From assembly GCA_023410595.1 (NCBI GenBank), contig JAEYPO010000030.1, positions 133,198 through 197,197 on the forward strand: DNA of 64,000 nucleotides, written 5' to 3'. Both the position numbers and the translations under genes were made by a program. A model generated the notes under the pieces. The model was not told the DNA's origin. It saw nothing but the letters and a program-made list of their open reading frames with translations, and did no database searches. The stretch comes from Bacillota bacterium. GTDB taxonomy: Bacteria > Bacillota > Clostridia > Christensenellales > SZUA-584. Shown here piece after piece: positions 53,948-62,161 of the stretch (position 1 is the first letter of the stretch; each line of letters begins with the position of its first letter).

Positions 53948-54145
53948 ATGCTGATTATATTATGCATTTTCATACTTATATCGTTCTTCGAGGTAAGGGG
54001 CCTTTTTAAGCGAAAGGAAAAGCCTGAAGCTGTACTATTTATCATAATAGGCGCGGCCGCGGTTGCCTTAGGGGTATTTCTTATGCAGGTTACTGATTTT
54101 ACGAGTTTTGCGAAAGTAATGCTCGATCTGTTTAATGTCGGCTAG
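53948..54145 (+). CDS. Small membrane protein in the ger operon
   Basis: 65 residues, with GCGGAGG before the ATG. Two membrane helices (LIILCIFILISFFEV and VLFIIIGAAAVALGVFLMQV) flank a basic loop (RGLFKRKEKPE). It sits between gerAC and gerAB and is spaced like a real operon member. Small two-helix proteins (GerD-independent, sometimes annotated as GerAB-associated) occur in other ger operons; its role is unknown. Confidence 0.85.
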   Translation: MLIILCIFILISFFEVRGLFKRKEKPEAVLFIIIGAAAVALGVFLMQVTDFTSFAKVMLDLFNVG

Positions 54146-54155
54146 GAGGGCAGCG

Positions 54156-55247
54156 ATGAAAGACACAAGCAATCAGAAAATAACGTTACTGCAGGCGCTG
54201 CTCATATTTGCCGTTATACGGCACACCGCCTCGATGCGTTATATATCGAGTACAACGGCCGACACCGCCCATCAGGCGGCGTGGCTTTCTATCATAGTAA
54301 GCATGATAATCTACATACCGTTTTTTCTGATGCTTTTCGGGGTCGTTAAGAAATTTGAAGGCTATTCGCTTCACGATATATTCTGCAAGGTTTTCGGCAA
54401 TGCAGCAGGCAAATCGCTGTGTGTGCTTTATATGCTTTGGCTTTTCATGTTGCTTGGACTTTATCTCAGATACTCCGGAGGCAATCTCGTAACCACAATA
54501 TTCGTGGGAACAGACGAAAAGCTTATTATGTTTCTGGCGGTACTTATAGTCGGCATTATGCTCAGGTGGGGCATACAGGTGATATCGCGCATGAATAAGA
54601 TAATATTTGTGCTTATGGTCGCCCAATTCGTTATTACGCTTTTCTTTCTGTTCCCGAATTTTCAGCCCGCTTTAGTCACGCCGGTAAGCGCGCTCGATAT
54701 AGTGCCGGTTGTTAAGTCTTCCGTCTATCCGCTTACGCTGCTCGCGTATTTAACGCCGCTTTTTGTATTCAACGACCAGATAGTATATGAAAAGAAAAAC
54801 CGCGGCAAGCTTTTGTTTATCGGCGGGTATATTGTGATAAAGGACACGCTTATGATGCTCGCGCTTATAGGCATGCTGGGCTGGCAGCTTATAAGCAAGC
54901 TGCGGCTCCCTTTTTTTACGGCGGTTGAGAATATCGCGCTGTTTAATTCTACGGCGGGTATCGACTCGCTGTTCATGTCCATCTGGATACTCGCGGAGTT
55001 TATATCTGTTTCGTTCTTCACTTACTGCATATCACGGCTATTAAAAAGCATGTTCGGCCTTAAAAGCAATACGCCTTTGCTTACTCCTCTGCTGGGTTTC
55101 GCACTGTTTTTTGCGGTGTACTTCTGCTCGGATATCTTTCAGCTGGCCAAGTTCTCCAAGTACGTCGTCCCTTATTTTAACCTCTTTTTTGGTCTAGCCG
55201 TACCCGTAATACTCTTTATTACAGGCAAAATACGAAAAATGATTTGA
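54156..55247 (+). CDS. gerAB: Spore germination receptor permease, subunit B
   Basis: 363 residues from the ATG at 54156, after CTAGGAGGG. Ten membrane helices, GerAB/ArAE-APC type. ALLIFAVIRHTASMRYISST lies in helix 1. GerAB is thought to bind the germinant. Gene order here is A-C-small-B, with B last, instead of the usual A-B-C. No terminator is seen after it. Confidence 0.93.
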   Translation: MKDTSNQKITLLQALLIFAVIRHTASMRYISSTTADTAHQAAWLSIIVSMIIYIPFFLMLFGVVKKFEGYSLHDIFCKVFGNAAGKSLCVLYMLWLFMLLGLYLRYSGGNLVTTIFVGTDEKLIMFLAVLIVGIMLRWGIQVISRMNKIIFVLMVAQFVITLFFLFPNFQPALVTPVSALDIVPVVKSSVYPLTLLAYLTPLFVFNDQIVYEKKNRGKLLFIGGYIVIKDTLMMLALIGMLGWQLISKLRLPFFTAVENIALFNSTAGIDSLFMSIWILAEFISVSFFTYCISRLLKSMFGLKSNTPLLTPLLGFALFFAVYFCSDIFQLAKFSKYVVPYFNLFFGLAVPVILFITGKIRKMI

Positions 55248-55353
55248 AAAACGTTATGTAGTATAATATCATTAATATAATAACAGTATCATTATAATAT
55301 AATAGCGGCATCATCGTACTTACTGCATCTGATGTTAATATAGAGGTATTCAT

Positions 55354-55848
55354 ATGAACAACAGACTGCGCGTACGGCCCGCCGGAACGGCGGATATAAG
55401 GGCTCTTGAGGCGCTTGCCCGCGACATATGGGAGCAGCACTACACTCCCATAATAGGCAAATCACAGGTAGCCTACATGCTTGAAAAATACCAGTCTCAA
55501 AGCGCCATAGAACGCGACATTAAGGACGGCTGCGTGTATTATATCGCGCTGTTTGACGATGTGCCCTGCGGCTACAGCGCCGTCGCCCGGGGCGCGGGCG
55601 GCTTGTTTTTGAGCCGTATGTATGTAAAGCAGGGCTATCGGCGCAAGGGAATTGCCCGGGCAATGCTCGATATGATAGACGCGTATGCGCGCAAGAACAG
55701 ATTAAAGAGAGTGTGGCTCACTTGCAACAGGTATGATACCGCCTCGATAGAATCATATAAGAAACTCGGCTTCATGATAACGGACGCGGATAAGGACAGA
55801 GGCGGCGCCGGTCCCGACGACTGCGTGCTTGAAAAGAAGCTTGCTTAA
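55354..55848 (+). CDS. GNAT family N-acetyltransferase
   Basis: 164 residues with AGAGG before the ATG. The acetyl-CoA loop is in VKQGYRRKGIARAML (the R/Q-x-x-G-x-A motif), with LFLSRMYV before it and LKRVWLTCNRYDTASIESYKKLGF after it. Substrate unknown; the C-terminus resembles spermidine-type and general GNATs. It has its own upstream region, AT-rich with imperfect TATCATTA repeats (55265-55303). Confidence 0.93.
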   Translation: MNNRLRVRPAGTADIRALEALARDIWEQHYTPIIGKSQVAYMLEKYQSQSAIERDIKDGCVYYIALFDDVPCGYSAVARGAGGLFLSRMYVKQGYRRKGIARAMLDMIDAYARKNRLKRVWLTCNRYDTASIESYKKLGFMITDADKDRGGAGPDDCVLEKKLA

Positions 55849-55884
55849 GCTCTTACGGCAGCGCGGCCGTTGTAAGCATCCCGC

Positions 55885-55914
55885 AAATCAATCGTAAAAG
55901 CGGTTGATTTTTTT
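55885..55914 (+). terminator. Terminator of the acetyltransferase gene
   Basis: AAATCAATCG pairs with CGGTTGATTT (one G-T pair) around TAAAAG, followed by TTTT. Confidence 0.88.
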
Positions 55915-56027
55915 ATACGGAAAATTATACAATACTGCTGAGCGGGCAGTCAGTGCGCTAGTTGCCTGTTTTCCCACAAAGAAGTTTAACTATGCAAAGC
56001 AACGCTGGAAAGGCAGGATACGCATAT

Positions 56028-56513
56028 ATGTCCAAACCGATAAAAAAGACGAACGTAATGCGCGTTTTAGAATCGCACGGCATACTATACGGCCAGTACG
56101 AATATGATTCGAGCGACAACATGATAGACGGCGTAAGCGTCGCCCGTATGATAGCCAAGGAGCCGGAGCGGGTGTTCAAGACGATAGTCACGGCTGCGAA
56201 AAGCCGCGTAAACTACGTGTTCGTGCTACCCGTAAACAAAGAGCTTGACTTAAAAAAGGCAGCAAAAGCCGTGGGCGAAAAGAGCGTAGAGCTAATACCC
56301 GTTAAGATGATAGAGCCTCTTACCGGTTATATAAAGGGCGGCTGCTCTCCCATAGGAATGAAAAAGCAGTTTGCGACGGTAATCAACGAAACTGCCCTTC
56401 TTTATGACAAAATAATATTCAACGGCGGCAGGGTGGGCACGCAGGTCGAAATTGATCCGCGGCTTTTAGAGTGCGTCATACAGATAAGCTTTGCCGATAT
56501 AACGGAAGACTAG
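56028..56513 (+). CDS. YbaK family aminoacyl-tRNA deacylase
   Basis: 161 residues from the ATG at 56028 (MSKPIKKTNVMRVLESHGI), after AGGATA. The family runs from here to the end: FKTIVTAAKSRVNYVFVLPVNKELDLKKA, GCSPIGMKKQF. The closest functional class is Cys-tRNA(Pro)/Ala-tRNA deacylase YbaK, which clears mischarged tRNA. Its stop overlaps the convergent PhzF stop in the tetranucleotide CTAG at 56510-56513. Confidence 0.92.
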   Translation: MSKPIKKTNVMRVLESHGILYGQYEYDSSDNMIDGVSVARMIAKEPERVFKTIVTAAKSRVNYVFVLPVNKELDLKKAAKAVGEKSVELIPVKMIEPLTGYIKGGCSPIGMKKQFATVINETALLYDKIIFNGGRVGTQVEIDPRLLECVIQISFADITED

Positions 56514-57304
56514 TCCGCCGCAATTTCGCCTTTTATCACCGTCACGGCCTGCCCGTATATCAGCACGCGCTCGCCTGTCACCTTAAGCCGCAGCTCCCCG
56601 CCGCGCTCGGATATCTGCCGGGCAACAAGCTGCGTTTTGCCAAGCTTTTCTGCCCAGTACGGCCCGAGGCAGCAGTGCGCAGAGCCGGTAACGGGGTCTT
56701 CGTCTATTCCTATGGCGGGGAAAAAGCACCGCGACACAAAATCCGTATCCTCATCGTCGGCCTTCGCCGTAACGAGCACGCCCCTTGTCGTTATGCTCTT
56801 CATCAGCGCAAGGTCGGGCATAAGTTTTTTTACCGTCTGCTCGTCCTCCACCTCGACTATATAGTCTATCCTGTTCCTGCCGACATATTTTACAGGCACT
56901 CCCAGGCTTTCGCGCATAAGCTTCGGGGCGTCCGCCTCTTCGTCCGGCTCCGCGGGAAAATCCATCTCAATCCACAGCCCGTGTTTTTTGGCCTTGAGCA
57001 GTGAGCTCTTAGTATGGAACCTTATCTCAGGCGCACTTGTCAGCCCCTGTTCCCATAATACATGCGCGCTCGCGAGCGTAGCGTGCCCGCACAGGTCGAC
57101 CTCGGTCTTCGGCGTAAACCAGCGCAGCATGTATCCGTCCGACGCTTTTAAAAGAAACGCCGTTTCCGGATGGTTCATCTCTGCCGCCACATGCTGCATC
57201 CATTTGTCGTCCTTCGTGGTTTCCAGTATGCATACGCCCGCAGGGTTGCCCCCGAAAGGCTTGTCGGTAAACGCGTCGACTGTGTATATGTACATTTGTT
57301 TCAC
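56510..57304 (-). CDS. PhzF family isomerase
   Basis: 264 residues. PhzF signatures: YTVDAFTDKPFGGNPAGVC, NHPETAFLL, TPKTEVDLCGHATLASA and DEDPVTGSAHCCLGPYWA. The fold is that of diaminopimelate epimerase; the conserved Glu in HPETAF is the usual catalytic residue. The substrate in this organism is unknown; the clostridial copies need not relate to phenazines. Its only neighbour is the convergent YbaK gene. Confidence 0.94.
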   Translation of the reverse strand: MKQMYIYTVDAFTDKPFGGNPAGVCILETTKDDKWMQHVAAEMNHPETAFLLKASDGYMLRWFTPKTEVDLCGHATLASAHVLWEQGLTSAPEIRFHTKSSLLKAKKHGLWIEMDFPAEPDEEADAPKLMRESLGVPVKYVGRNRIDYIVEVEDEQTVKKLMPDLALMKSITTRGVLVTAKADDEDTDFVSRCFFPAIGIDEDPVTGSAHCCLGPYWAEKLGKTQLVARQISERGGELRLKVTGERVLIYGQAVTVIKGEIAAD

Positions 57305-57492
57305 CCCGGTTCAGTATTTATATGCAAGTATACCATAAACTTCACGCGGCCGCTAATTATAGTTCGTTGCGCTCATTATTGCCCGGGAAAATATATACTG
57401 AAGGGCTTACAATGCTTTTACACGGAGATGTTTCTCGTCTCCAAACAAAAAACGCCCGCATTGACACACAAGCGTTTCGTGCTGCTGTTAAA

Positions 57493-57918
57493 TCAAGTCA
57501 TGCTTCCATGCTTTGATATATCCTGAAGCGCGTGCCCCGCGTTGTGCTGCAGCTCCGGCTGCGTCGATATATCGCCGAGCGCCACGATGCCCACGAGAGT
57601 GCCCTGCTCCACTATAGGCAGCCGCCTTATCTGCTGCTGGCCCATCATACTTGCCGCGTCCTGCGCGTCCATCTCGGGCGAGCCCACGACAGGGTTCGAA
57701 GTCATTACGTTGGATATCGGCTGCCACATAGTGTTCTTTCTGTCCGCGACGTATCGCAGCGCTATGTCCCTGTCCGTAACTATGCCTACCACCTTGTTGC
57801 CCTCACATATGGGTATTGAGCCCACGTTGTACTGCTTCATAAGCTCCGCCGCCTTCTCCACCGGTTCGTCGGCGCTCATGCAGGCTATCTCTTTTGTCAT
57901 GATATCTCTTACTTTCAT
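57493..57918 (-). CDS. Paired CBS domain protein
   Basis: 141 residues holding two CBS domains (about 7-60, MTKEIACMSADEPVEKAAEL; and about 72-125, MTSNPVVGSPEMDAQDAA). CBS pairs bind adenine nucleotides or act as redox or ionic sensors. IPICEGNKVVGIVTDRDIAL and LPIVEQGTLVGIVALGDIS are the two core motifs. The C-terminal 20 residues are outside the fold. No partner gene is nearby. Confidence 0.94.
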   Translation of the reverse strand: MKVRDIMTKEIACMSADEPVEKAAELMKQYNVGSIPICEGNKVVGIVTDRDIALRYVADRKNTMWQPISNVMTSNPVVGSPEMDAQDAASMMGQQQIRRLPIVEQGTLVGIVALGDISTQPELQHNAGHALQDISKHGSMT

Positions 57919-57968
57919 ATAAAACGCACCTCCGGCATTATGTTGCCCCGTATGCCATCGTTTTATTT

Positions 57969-58007
57969 ATACCGGCAAGTCTCACAACTTACCGGGGATA
58001 CCGTATT
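57969..58007 (+). repeat. Hairpin repeat, copy C
   Basis: ACCGGCAAGTC, loop TCAC, AACTTACCGGGG, then ATACCGTATTA. It lies between the CBS gene and the membrane protein at 58066. The core AAGTC-TCAC-AACTT carries one mismatch in the stem; the tail is as in copy A (17664). Confidence 0.75.
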
Positions 58008-58065
58008 AAAATATAACAAAACAACTTTTGTTGTCACAATATTCCATACAGTATATAATCACATC

Positions 58066-58683
58066 ATGAAAACTAGCGACAGAATAATCTCGGCAATATT
58101 ACTTGGACTGCTCGCGCCCGTAATAATCTCGCTGCTGCTGTGGTGGGGCGGCGTGCTGCTGCATCTGGATATTGAAGGGGTTTTTTTCTTTCTCATAATA
58201 ACCGGCGCCGCTGCAGGCATAATACTCGACGTTACCGTGCTCCGCAAGTTCCTGCTGCGCCTTTATGAACTCCCGCTCTGGGCGCTGTTCATAATCGAAG
58301 GCTTTTATTCGATAATGGCTTACGGCGTATTTATGGGCTTTCCCGTACCGTGCAGCCTTTCGGGCATATTCGGAAGCTATATCGTACTGCGGCGCGGGAT
58401 AGTCGGCGGTTCGCCTAAAAGCGCCATTAATAGCGATTCTGCCGCAATAAACATATTTTCGTTCATATTGCTTCTCGTATTGTGTGTTTGCACTGCCGTG
58501 CTGACGCTTAACGAGCCCTCTATAGGCTCTCAGCTTAAGTCAATGCTGGGACTTAATTTCAGCGTCGAGATGTGGATGATATGGCTTGTTATATTTGCTG
58601 GAGGCGCGTTACTTCTCGCGCTTCAGTACTTCGTCTCAAGGCTCGTCGCACGCACTGTGCTCAAAAATGCTAAAACAGATTAA
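58066..58683 (+). CDS. Unknown six-helix membrane protein
   Basis: 205 residues, starting at the ATG at 58066 (MKTSDRIISAILLG). I count about six membrane segments; the middle one follows LPLWALFIIEGFYSIMAYG and the loop after it has GIFGSYIVLRRGIVGG. I do not recognise a family. It abuts the convergent DUF5680 regulator gene at 58684 with no gap. Confidence 0.75.
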   Translation: MKTSDRIISAILLGLLAPVIISLLLWWGGVLLHLDIEGVFFFLIITGAAAGIILDVTVLRKFLLRLYELPLWALFIIEGFYSIMAYGVFMGFPVPCSLSGIFGSYIVLRRGIVGGSPKSAINSDSAAINIFSFILLLVLCVCTAVLTLNEPSIGSQLKSMLGLNFSVEMWMIWLVIFAGGALLLALQYFVSRLVARTVLKNAKTD

Positions 58684-59358
58684 CTACCTTACCGCCCCGC
58701 CGTGGAAATAGCACTCGTACGTCTTCCCGCCGCCTAAGAATATCTCCTCATACCCCCTAAACCATTCAAAGTTTCCGTTTACTGTGCAGTGATAACAGTG
58801 CTCGCCGTTACTGTAAACAAGCGGCCCCCTGTATGGGAAATCTTCTTTCACGAGCATCAGCGCTTCCTTCAGGAATTCGCCCGAAAAGTTTTTACCCAGC
58901 ACGCGTCCGGTGTAATTCATAGCCCATACCGGCCTGCCGCTTAGCCAAACCGCCTCCTCGCCAGAAAACCTCTCGCCTCCGAGATACGTGTCAATATAAA
59001 AATATTCTCCTTCCTCATACCTTAAGTCGTGCGACGCGGGGCGTGAGGACGGCTGCTGTGGAGCATGCGCCGCATACCCGTTACGCTTCGCCCTGCAGAG
59101 AAAGGCTTTTATGTCTTCGTTTATATCCGCCGCGCCTTCAATCTGTTCCGCCGCGCAGCCATCCTCCTCTCTTAGCAGGCGGTCTATGCTTACCATAAGC
59201 AGCGCGCTGAGCCTTAAGAGATTGTCTATATCGGGCAGCGATTCGCCCGACTCCCACTTCGATACCGCCTGCCTCGATACGCCCATGCTCTCCGCCAGCT
59301 GCTCCTGCGACAGCCCTCGTTTTGTTCTTGCCGCCGCCAGCTTTTCACTGAAACCCAT
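58684..59358 (-). CDS. XRE regulator with DUF5680 domain
   Basis: 224 residues, from the ATG at 59358 (MGFSEKLAAARTKRGLSQEQ), with AGAGAGGTG upstream. The helix-turn-helix is LSQEQLAESMGVSRQAVSKWESGES (written in two parts here: LSQEQLAESMGVSRQ and AVSKWESGES). After about residue 80, a DUF5680 domain follows, with YFYIDTYLGGERFSGEEAVW and GPLVYSNGEHCYHC. DUF5680 is a small domain of unknown ligand that follows XRE helices in Firmicutes. Targets unknown. Confidence 0.9.
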   Translation of the reverse strand: MGFSEKLAAARTKRGLSQEQLAESMGVSRQAVSKWESGESLPDIDNLLRLSALLMVSIDRLLREEDGCAAEQIEGAADINEDIKAFLCRAKRNGYAAHAPQQPSSRPASHDLRYEEGEYFYIDTYLGGERFSGEEAVWLSGRPVWAMNYTGRVLGKNFSGEFLKEALMLVKEDFPYRGPLVYSNGEHCYHCTVNGNFEWFRGYEEIFLGGGKTYECYFHGGAVR

Positions 59359-59551
59359 TATCATCACCTCTCTGAAAATTATAAAACAAAACGGCGCCTG
59401 TTTCCACCAACCGCCGCTTGCGCTTTGTCAACTCCCGGTTGACACCGTCAGTTCTTCATCGAATACACCAATAATTGAAGCTTCTTGTATCTCGCTTCTT
59501 TGCCGGTAATATAAAGTATCCGCTTCATGGGAACAGCCCGGCGTTTATTAT

Positions 59552-59974
59552 TTACTGAATTAATATTTGTTCCGTCTGTTCTGTAATTGCGGGGTCGACG
59601 GAAAAGTTAATATATGCAGAGAGAACCACTATAATCAGCAGTATTGTTATCACGGCGGCCGCTATTAAAACTATTGCGACCACTTTCCAGATACGGCGGC
59701 TTCGCCTGTTCCTCTCCGCAAGAAGCGCGTTAAGCTGCTCCAGCTTTTGAGCAATGATATTTTTATCTTCAGACGATTCCACCGTATCCCCAAGAAGCGC
59801 GCTTACCGGCGTTTCAAAAATATCAGCAATCTGGATAAGAAGATCTGCGTCAGGTACTGAAAGCCCTTTTTCCCATTTGGATATTGTCTGCCGGACTACA
59901 TGCAACCGTTCCGCCAGTTCTTCCTGAGAAAGCCCTTTTTGCCTGCGAAGAAGCTTAAGATTTTTACTAAACAT
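59552..59974 (-). CDS. Membrane-anchored XRE regulator
   Basis: 140 residues, from the ATG at 59974 (MFSKNLKLLRRQKGLSQEEL) after CTAAGGAGG. The helix-turn-helix continues as ERLHVVRQTISKWEKG and PDADLLIQIADIFETPV. A linker of basic residues (RNRRSRRIW) precedes one C-terminal membrane segment (VVAIVLIAAAVITILLIIVV). It may sense an envelope state. It shares a promoter region with neither flanking gene in an obvious way. Confidence 0.9.
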   Translation of the reverse strand: MFSKNLKLLRRQKGLSQEELAERLHVVRQTISKWEKGLSVPDADLLIQIADIFETPVSALLGDTVESSEDKNIIAQKLEQLNALLAERNRRSRRIWKVVAIVLIAAAVITILLIIVVLSAYINFSVDPAITEQTEQILIQ

Positions 59975-60103
59975 ATTTCCCCTCCTTAGCTTGGCTACAC
60001 AATATACCCAAGGCCGCTGTTGCGGCAAGCAACGCAGGTTAACATCGCAGCAAATTATGTCTGTTTATAAACCCTCATAATATTAACACCCAAAATCCGC
60101 GCC

Positions 60104-60994
60104 TTACGCAGCGCCCATACTGTCAAGTACGCTGCAAAGCTTTAAAACGCCGGTGTTGCCGTTTTCAACGACAAACAAAAACGTTTTGCCGCCCGCGTCC
60201 AGCTCCATTATACTTATTGCCTGCTCCTCGTCAAAAGAGACTGCGCGAGCCCGCTTTATATTTTGATACGGCACGTACAGGCAGGCGTAATCGAGCGTTT
60301 CTTTACGTCTGTTTCTTTTACTGAGCTCCTGCGAAATCACTATCAGCTCACTTCCGGTTGTTACAAACGCGAGTTTTGCGGGCACGCAGGTCTTTTGCTG
60401 CAGCATCGCCTTCATATTACGAGTCCATCTTATATTTATCTCGGGCTGAAACGCCGCAAGCCTTGCGCGCGGGTTCCATGCCCTGAGCTTACCAAGCAGG
60501 CTCTCAAACAGCATATCGACAGAGTCCGCGCCGTCTGCGTCATATTCTGCGGGTATCCCCTCAATACCAACACTGCGCGCTTTGCCGCTTATCCTTGTTT
60601 CTATTATGTTGATAAGCTTTTGTATGATTTCTTCCGAAACGGTGTTGTATTCTATGCTGACCGGTCCGCCGCGCGTATACAGCACAAGCTCACCCTTTAG
60701 CAGCGCGTGAAAGTCCTTTACCGCCAATATCTCGTTATAATTAACCTTGCGCTCTACCGCCTTCTTTCCTTCCCTTCTAAATATATGAAGACAGGTCTCG
60801 CGCGCGCCCATGAGATAATCGTAAAGGTCCATGCCGGGCGACGCCTTCCTTCGCTCTATATGCCTTGGTACCTTAAACAGCATAAGGTAGCCTTCTTGGC
60901 TGCAGCAGCCCTTAAACAGCCTCGGTATTTCGTGCTCCTCGTCTATCTCGTATAGCCACGGCCCGAACGCGTCGTATTCTTTGTTACGCTCCAT
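60104..60994 (-). CDS. Conserved-looking protein, unknown function
   Basis: 296 residues, from the ATG at 60994 (MERNKEYDAFGPWLYEIDEE) after GGGGGGGAAG. No membrane segment or signal. It contains a hydrophobic core (LLKGELVLYTRGGPVSIEY), a C-terminal beta-rich region (YACLYVPYQNIKRARAVSF) and few Cys. I do not recognise a family. It lies upstream of two XRE genes on the same strand, but 75 or more bases separate each, so an operon is uncertain. Confidence 0.8.
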   Translation of the reverse strand: MERNKEYDAFGPWLYEIDEEHEIPRLFKGCCSQEGYLMLFKVPRHIERRKASPGMDLYDYLMGARETCLHIFRREGKKAVERKVNYNEILAVKDFHALLKGELVLYTRGGPVSIEYNTVSEEIIQKLINIIETRISGKARSVGIEGIPAEYDADGADSVDMLFESLLGKLRAWNPRARLAAFQPEINIRWTRNMKAMLQQKTCVPAKLAFVTTGSELIVISQELSKRNRRKETLDYACLYVPYQNIKRARAVSFDEEQAISIMELDAGGKTFLFVVENGNTGVLKLCSVLDSMGAA

Positions 60995-61105
60995 TAAGCT
61001 TCCCCCCCGCTTTAGCAATCACCAAATGTTATGTATATAATATATTTAATGTTATATACTGTCGAGCGCATTGCTTATGTCTGCATATTCCTGCTAATAT
61101 AGCAT

Positions 61106-61135
61106 AAAAAAGTCCCATAGTTCATGGGCTTTTTT
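61106..61135. terminator. Bidirectional-looking terminator
   Basis: AAAAAAGTCCCAT pairs with ATGGGCTTTTTT around AGTTC. A/T tracts on both sides. It can serve the cupin gene on the minus strand. Confidence 0.85.
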
Positions 61136-61203
61136 CACTCCCGTCATACTTGTTTTGTCCCTCCGGTTAACAGCCGGATGCTCGCCTTCGGGACAGGATA
61201 TTA

Positions 61204-61245
61204 CTACCCCAAAAAGCCTCACGACTTTATTGGGATCCCGTATAC
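61204..61245 (+). repeat. Hairpin repeat, copy D
   Basis: CCCCAAAAAGCC, loop TCAC, GACTTTATTGGG, then ATCCCGTATAC. Core and tail match copies A, B1 and C. Confidence 0.75.
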
Positions 61246-61443
61246 AAAAGCGCCGCATATTACGGCGCCGTAGAGTGTTGATAAACCCCAAATTGTCATT
61301 CCGAGCTTGCGAGGAATCCCATGAAAAGTGCTTTAAATAAGGGGATTCCTCAGTCGCTTACGCTCCATCAAGCGAAGCTGACTGAATGACATGAGTACCT
61401 TTTTTGACAGGCCTGAAGCGCCGCATATCACGGCGCCGCAAGC
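61246..61443. repeat. Inverted-repeat element with flanking 21-bp direct repeats
   Basis: GCGCCGCATATTACGGCGCCG (written in two parts: GCGCCGCATATT and ACGGCGCCG) at 61250-61270 recurs with one change at about 61419-61439. Between them lies 61292-61392, bounded by TTGTCATTC and GAATGACA. Inside, GAGGAATCCC (61311-61320) pairs with GGGGATTCCTC (61341-61351). This fits a small non-autonomous element. No transposase is present. Confidence 0.65.
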
Positions 61444-61476
61444 GAGCAAATCGAATTATTCTTGCGATATATGCCG

Positions 61477-61800
61477 TTACTGCTTCATAGTGCGCGGGCC
61501 CGGCGCTTTTACGACGAATATCTCCAGCACTTCTTCCGACTCGTTGGATACGTTCATCTTCGTTTTAAAGGGTATCGTTATTATGCTGCCGGCAGGATAC
61601 GTATGCCCTTCCTGCTCATCCAGCTTGAGCGTGACGCTGCCGCGCACTACTATCATGTATACGTTGGAATTTGAGTAATGCTCGCCAAGCGCCTCCGTTT
61701 GCCGAAGTATCATGTGGTTCACCGCAGCGTTGTCGTCCTCAATAACGCGTTCTATTACCTTTCCCTCCGATTGCATGAACATATATTGCTTCTCCACCAT
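61477..61800 (-). CDS. Cupin domain protein
   Basis: 107 residues, from the ATG at 61800 (MVEKQYMFMQSEGKVIERVI) after GGAGGCG. One double-stranded beta-helix domain, with ALGEHYSNSNVYMIVVRGSV and YPAGSIITIPFKTKMNVSN. Some metal-binding His of classic cupins are replaced (HYSNSN keeps one), so metal binding is uncertain. Small single cupins often sense or sequester small molecules. Confidence 0.85.
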   Translation of the reverse strand: MVEKQYMFMQSEGKVIERVIEDDNAAVNHMILRQTEALGEHYSNSNVYMIVVRGSVTLKLDEQEGHTYPAGSIITIPFKTKMNVSNESEEVLEIFVVKAPGPRTMKQ

Positions 61801-62121
61801 ATTTACCGCCTCCTTAATACTTTCTTCTTTTAAGACTATATTAATAAAAGAAAGCAAGGCTGTCTGTTGCTTTTGCAACATAAGCTTGTTTTATATACTG
61901 CTGTTTTGAGTCACGCATACCCTGTCGTGGAACATACAAAAAGCGCCTTACAAAACTTCTCAACGAAGCTGCACAAAACAGGTGCCCAAAAAATAACGAC
62001 GACCGAAGCGCCGCCGTGGGCAGAGCATCAATCGTCGAATGGGGAGACGTTACAAAAATACCAACAATAAAGATCACGTGCTTTATAATCGGTATTGGTT
62101 ATAATAATACACAGCGCAAAT
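61801..62121. other. Intergenic region, no gene seen
   Basis: About 320 bases between the cupin gene start and the terminator of the MFS-LuxR gene. The cupin promoter should lie in its left part. I see no RNA gene, repeat of the families above or supported coding frame. Confidence 0.5.
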
Positions 62122-62150
62122 AAAAGCCTCACCCAAAACAGGTGACTTTT
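62122..62150 (-). terminator. Terminator of the MFS-LuxR gene
   Basis: AAAAGCCTCACC and GGTGACTTTT pair around CAAAACA; on the minus strand TTTTATTT follows. It lies 12 bases after the gene. Confidence 0.8.
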
Positions 62151-62161
62151 ATATTTTTGAT

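Larger units (their letters stand above)
60995..61476. other. Intergenic region made of repeats, no gene
   Basis: A terminator (61106-61135), hairpin repeat copy D (61204-61245) and a small inverted-repeat element with flanking direct repeats (61246-61443) fill most of this 482-bp stretch. I see no credible gene. Confidence 0.6.
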
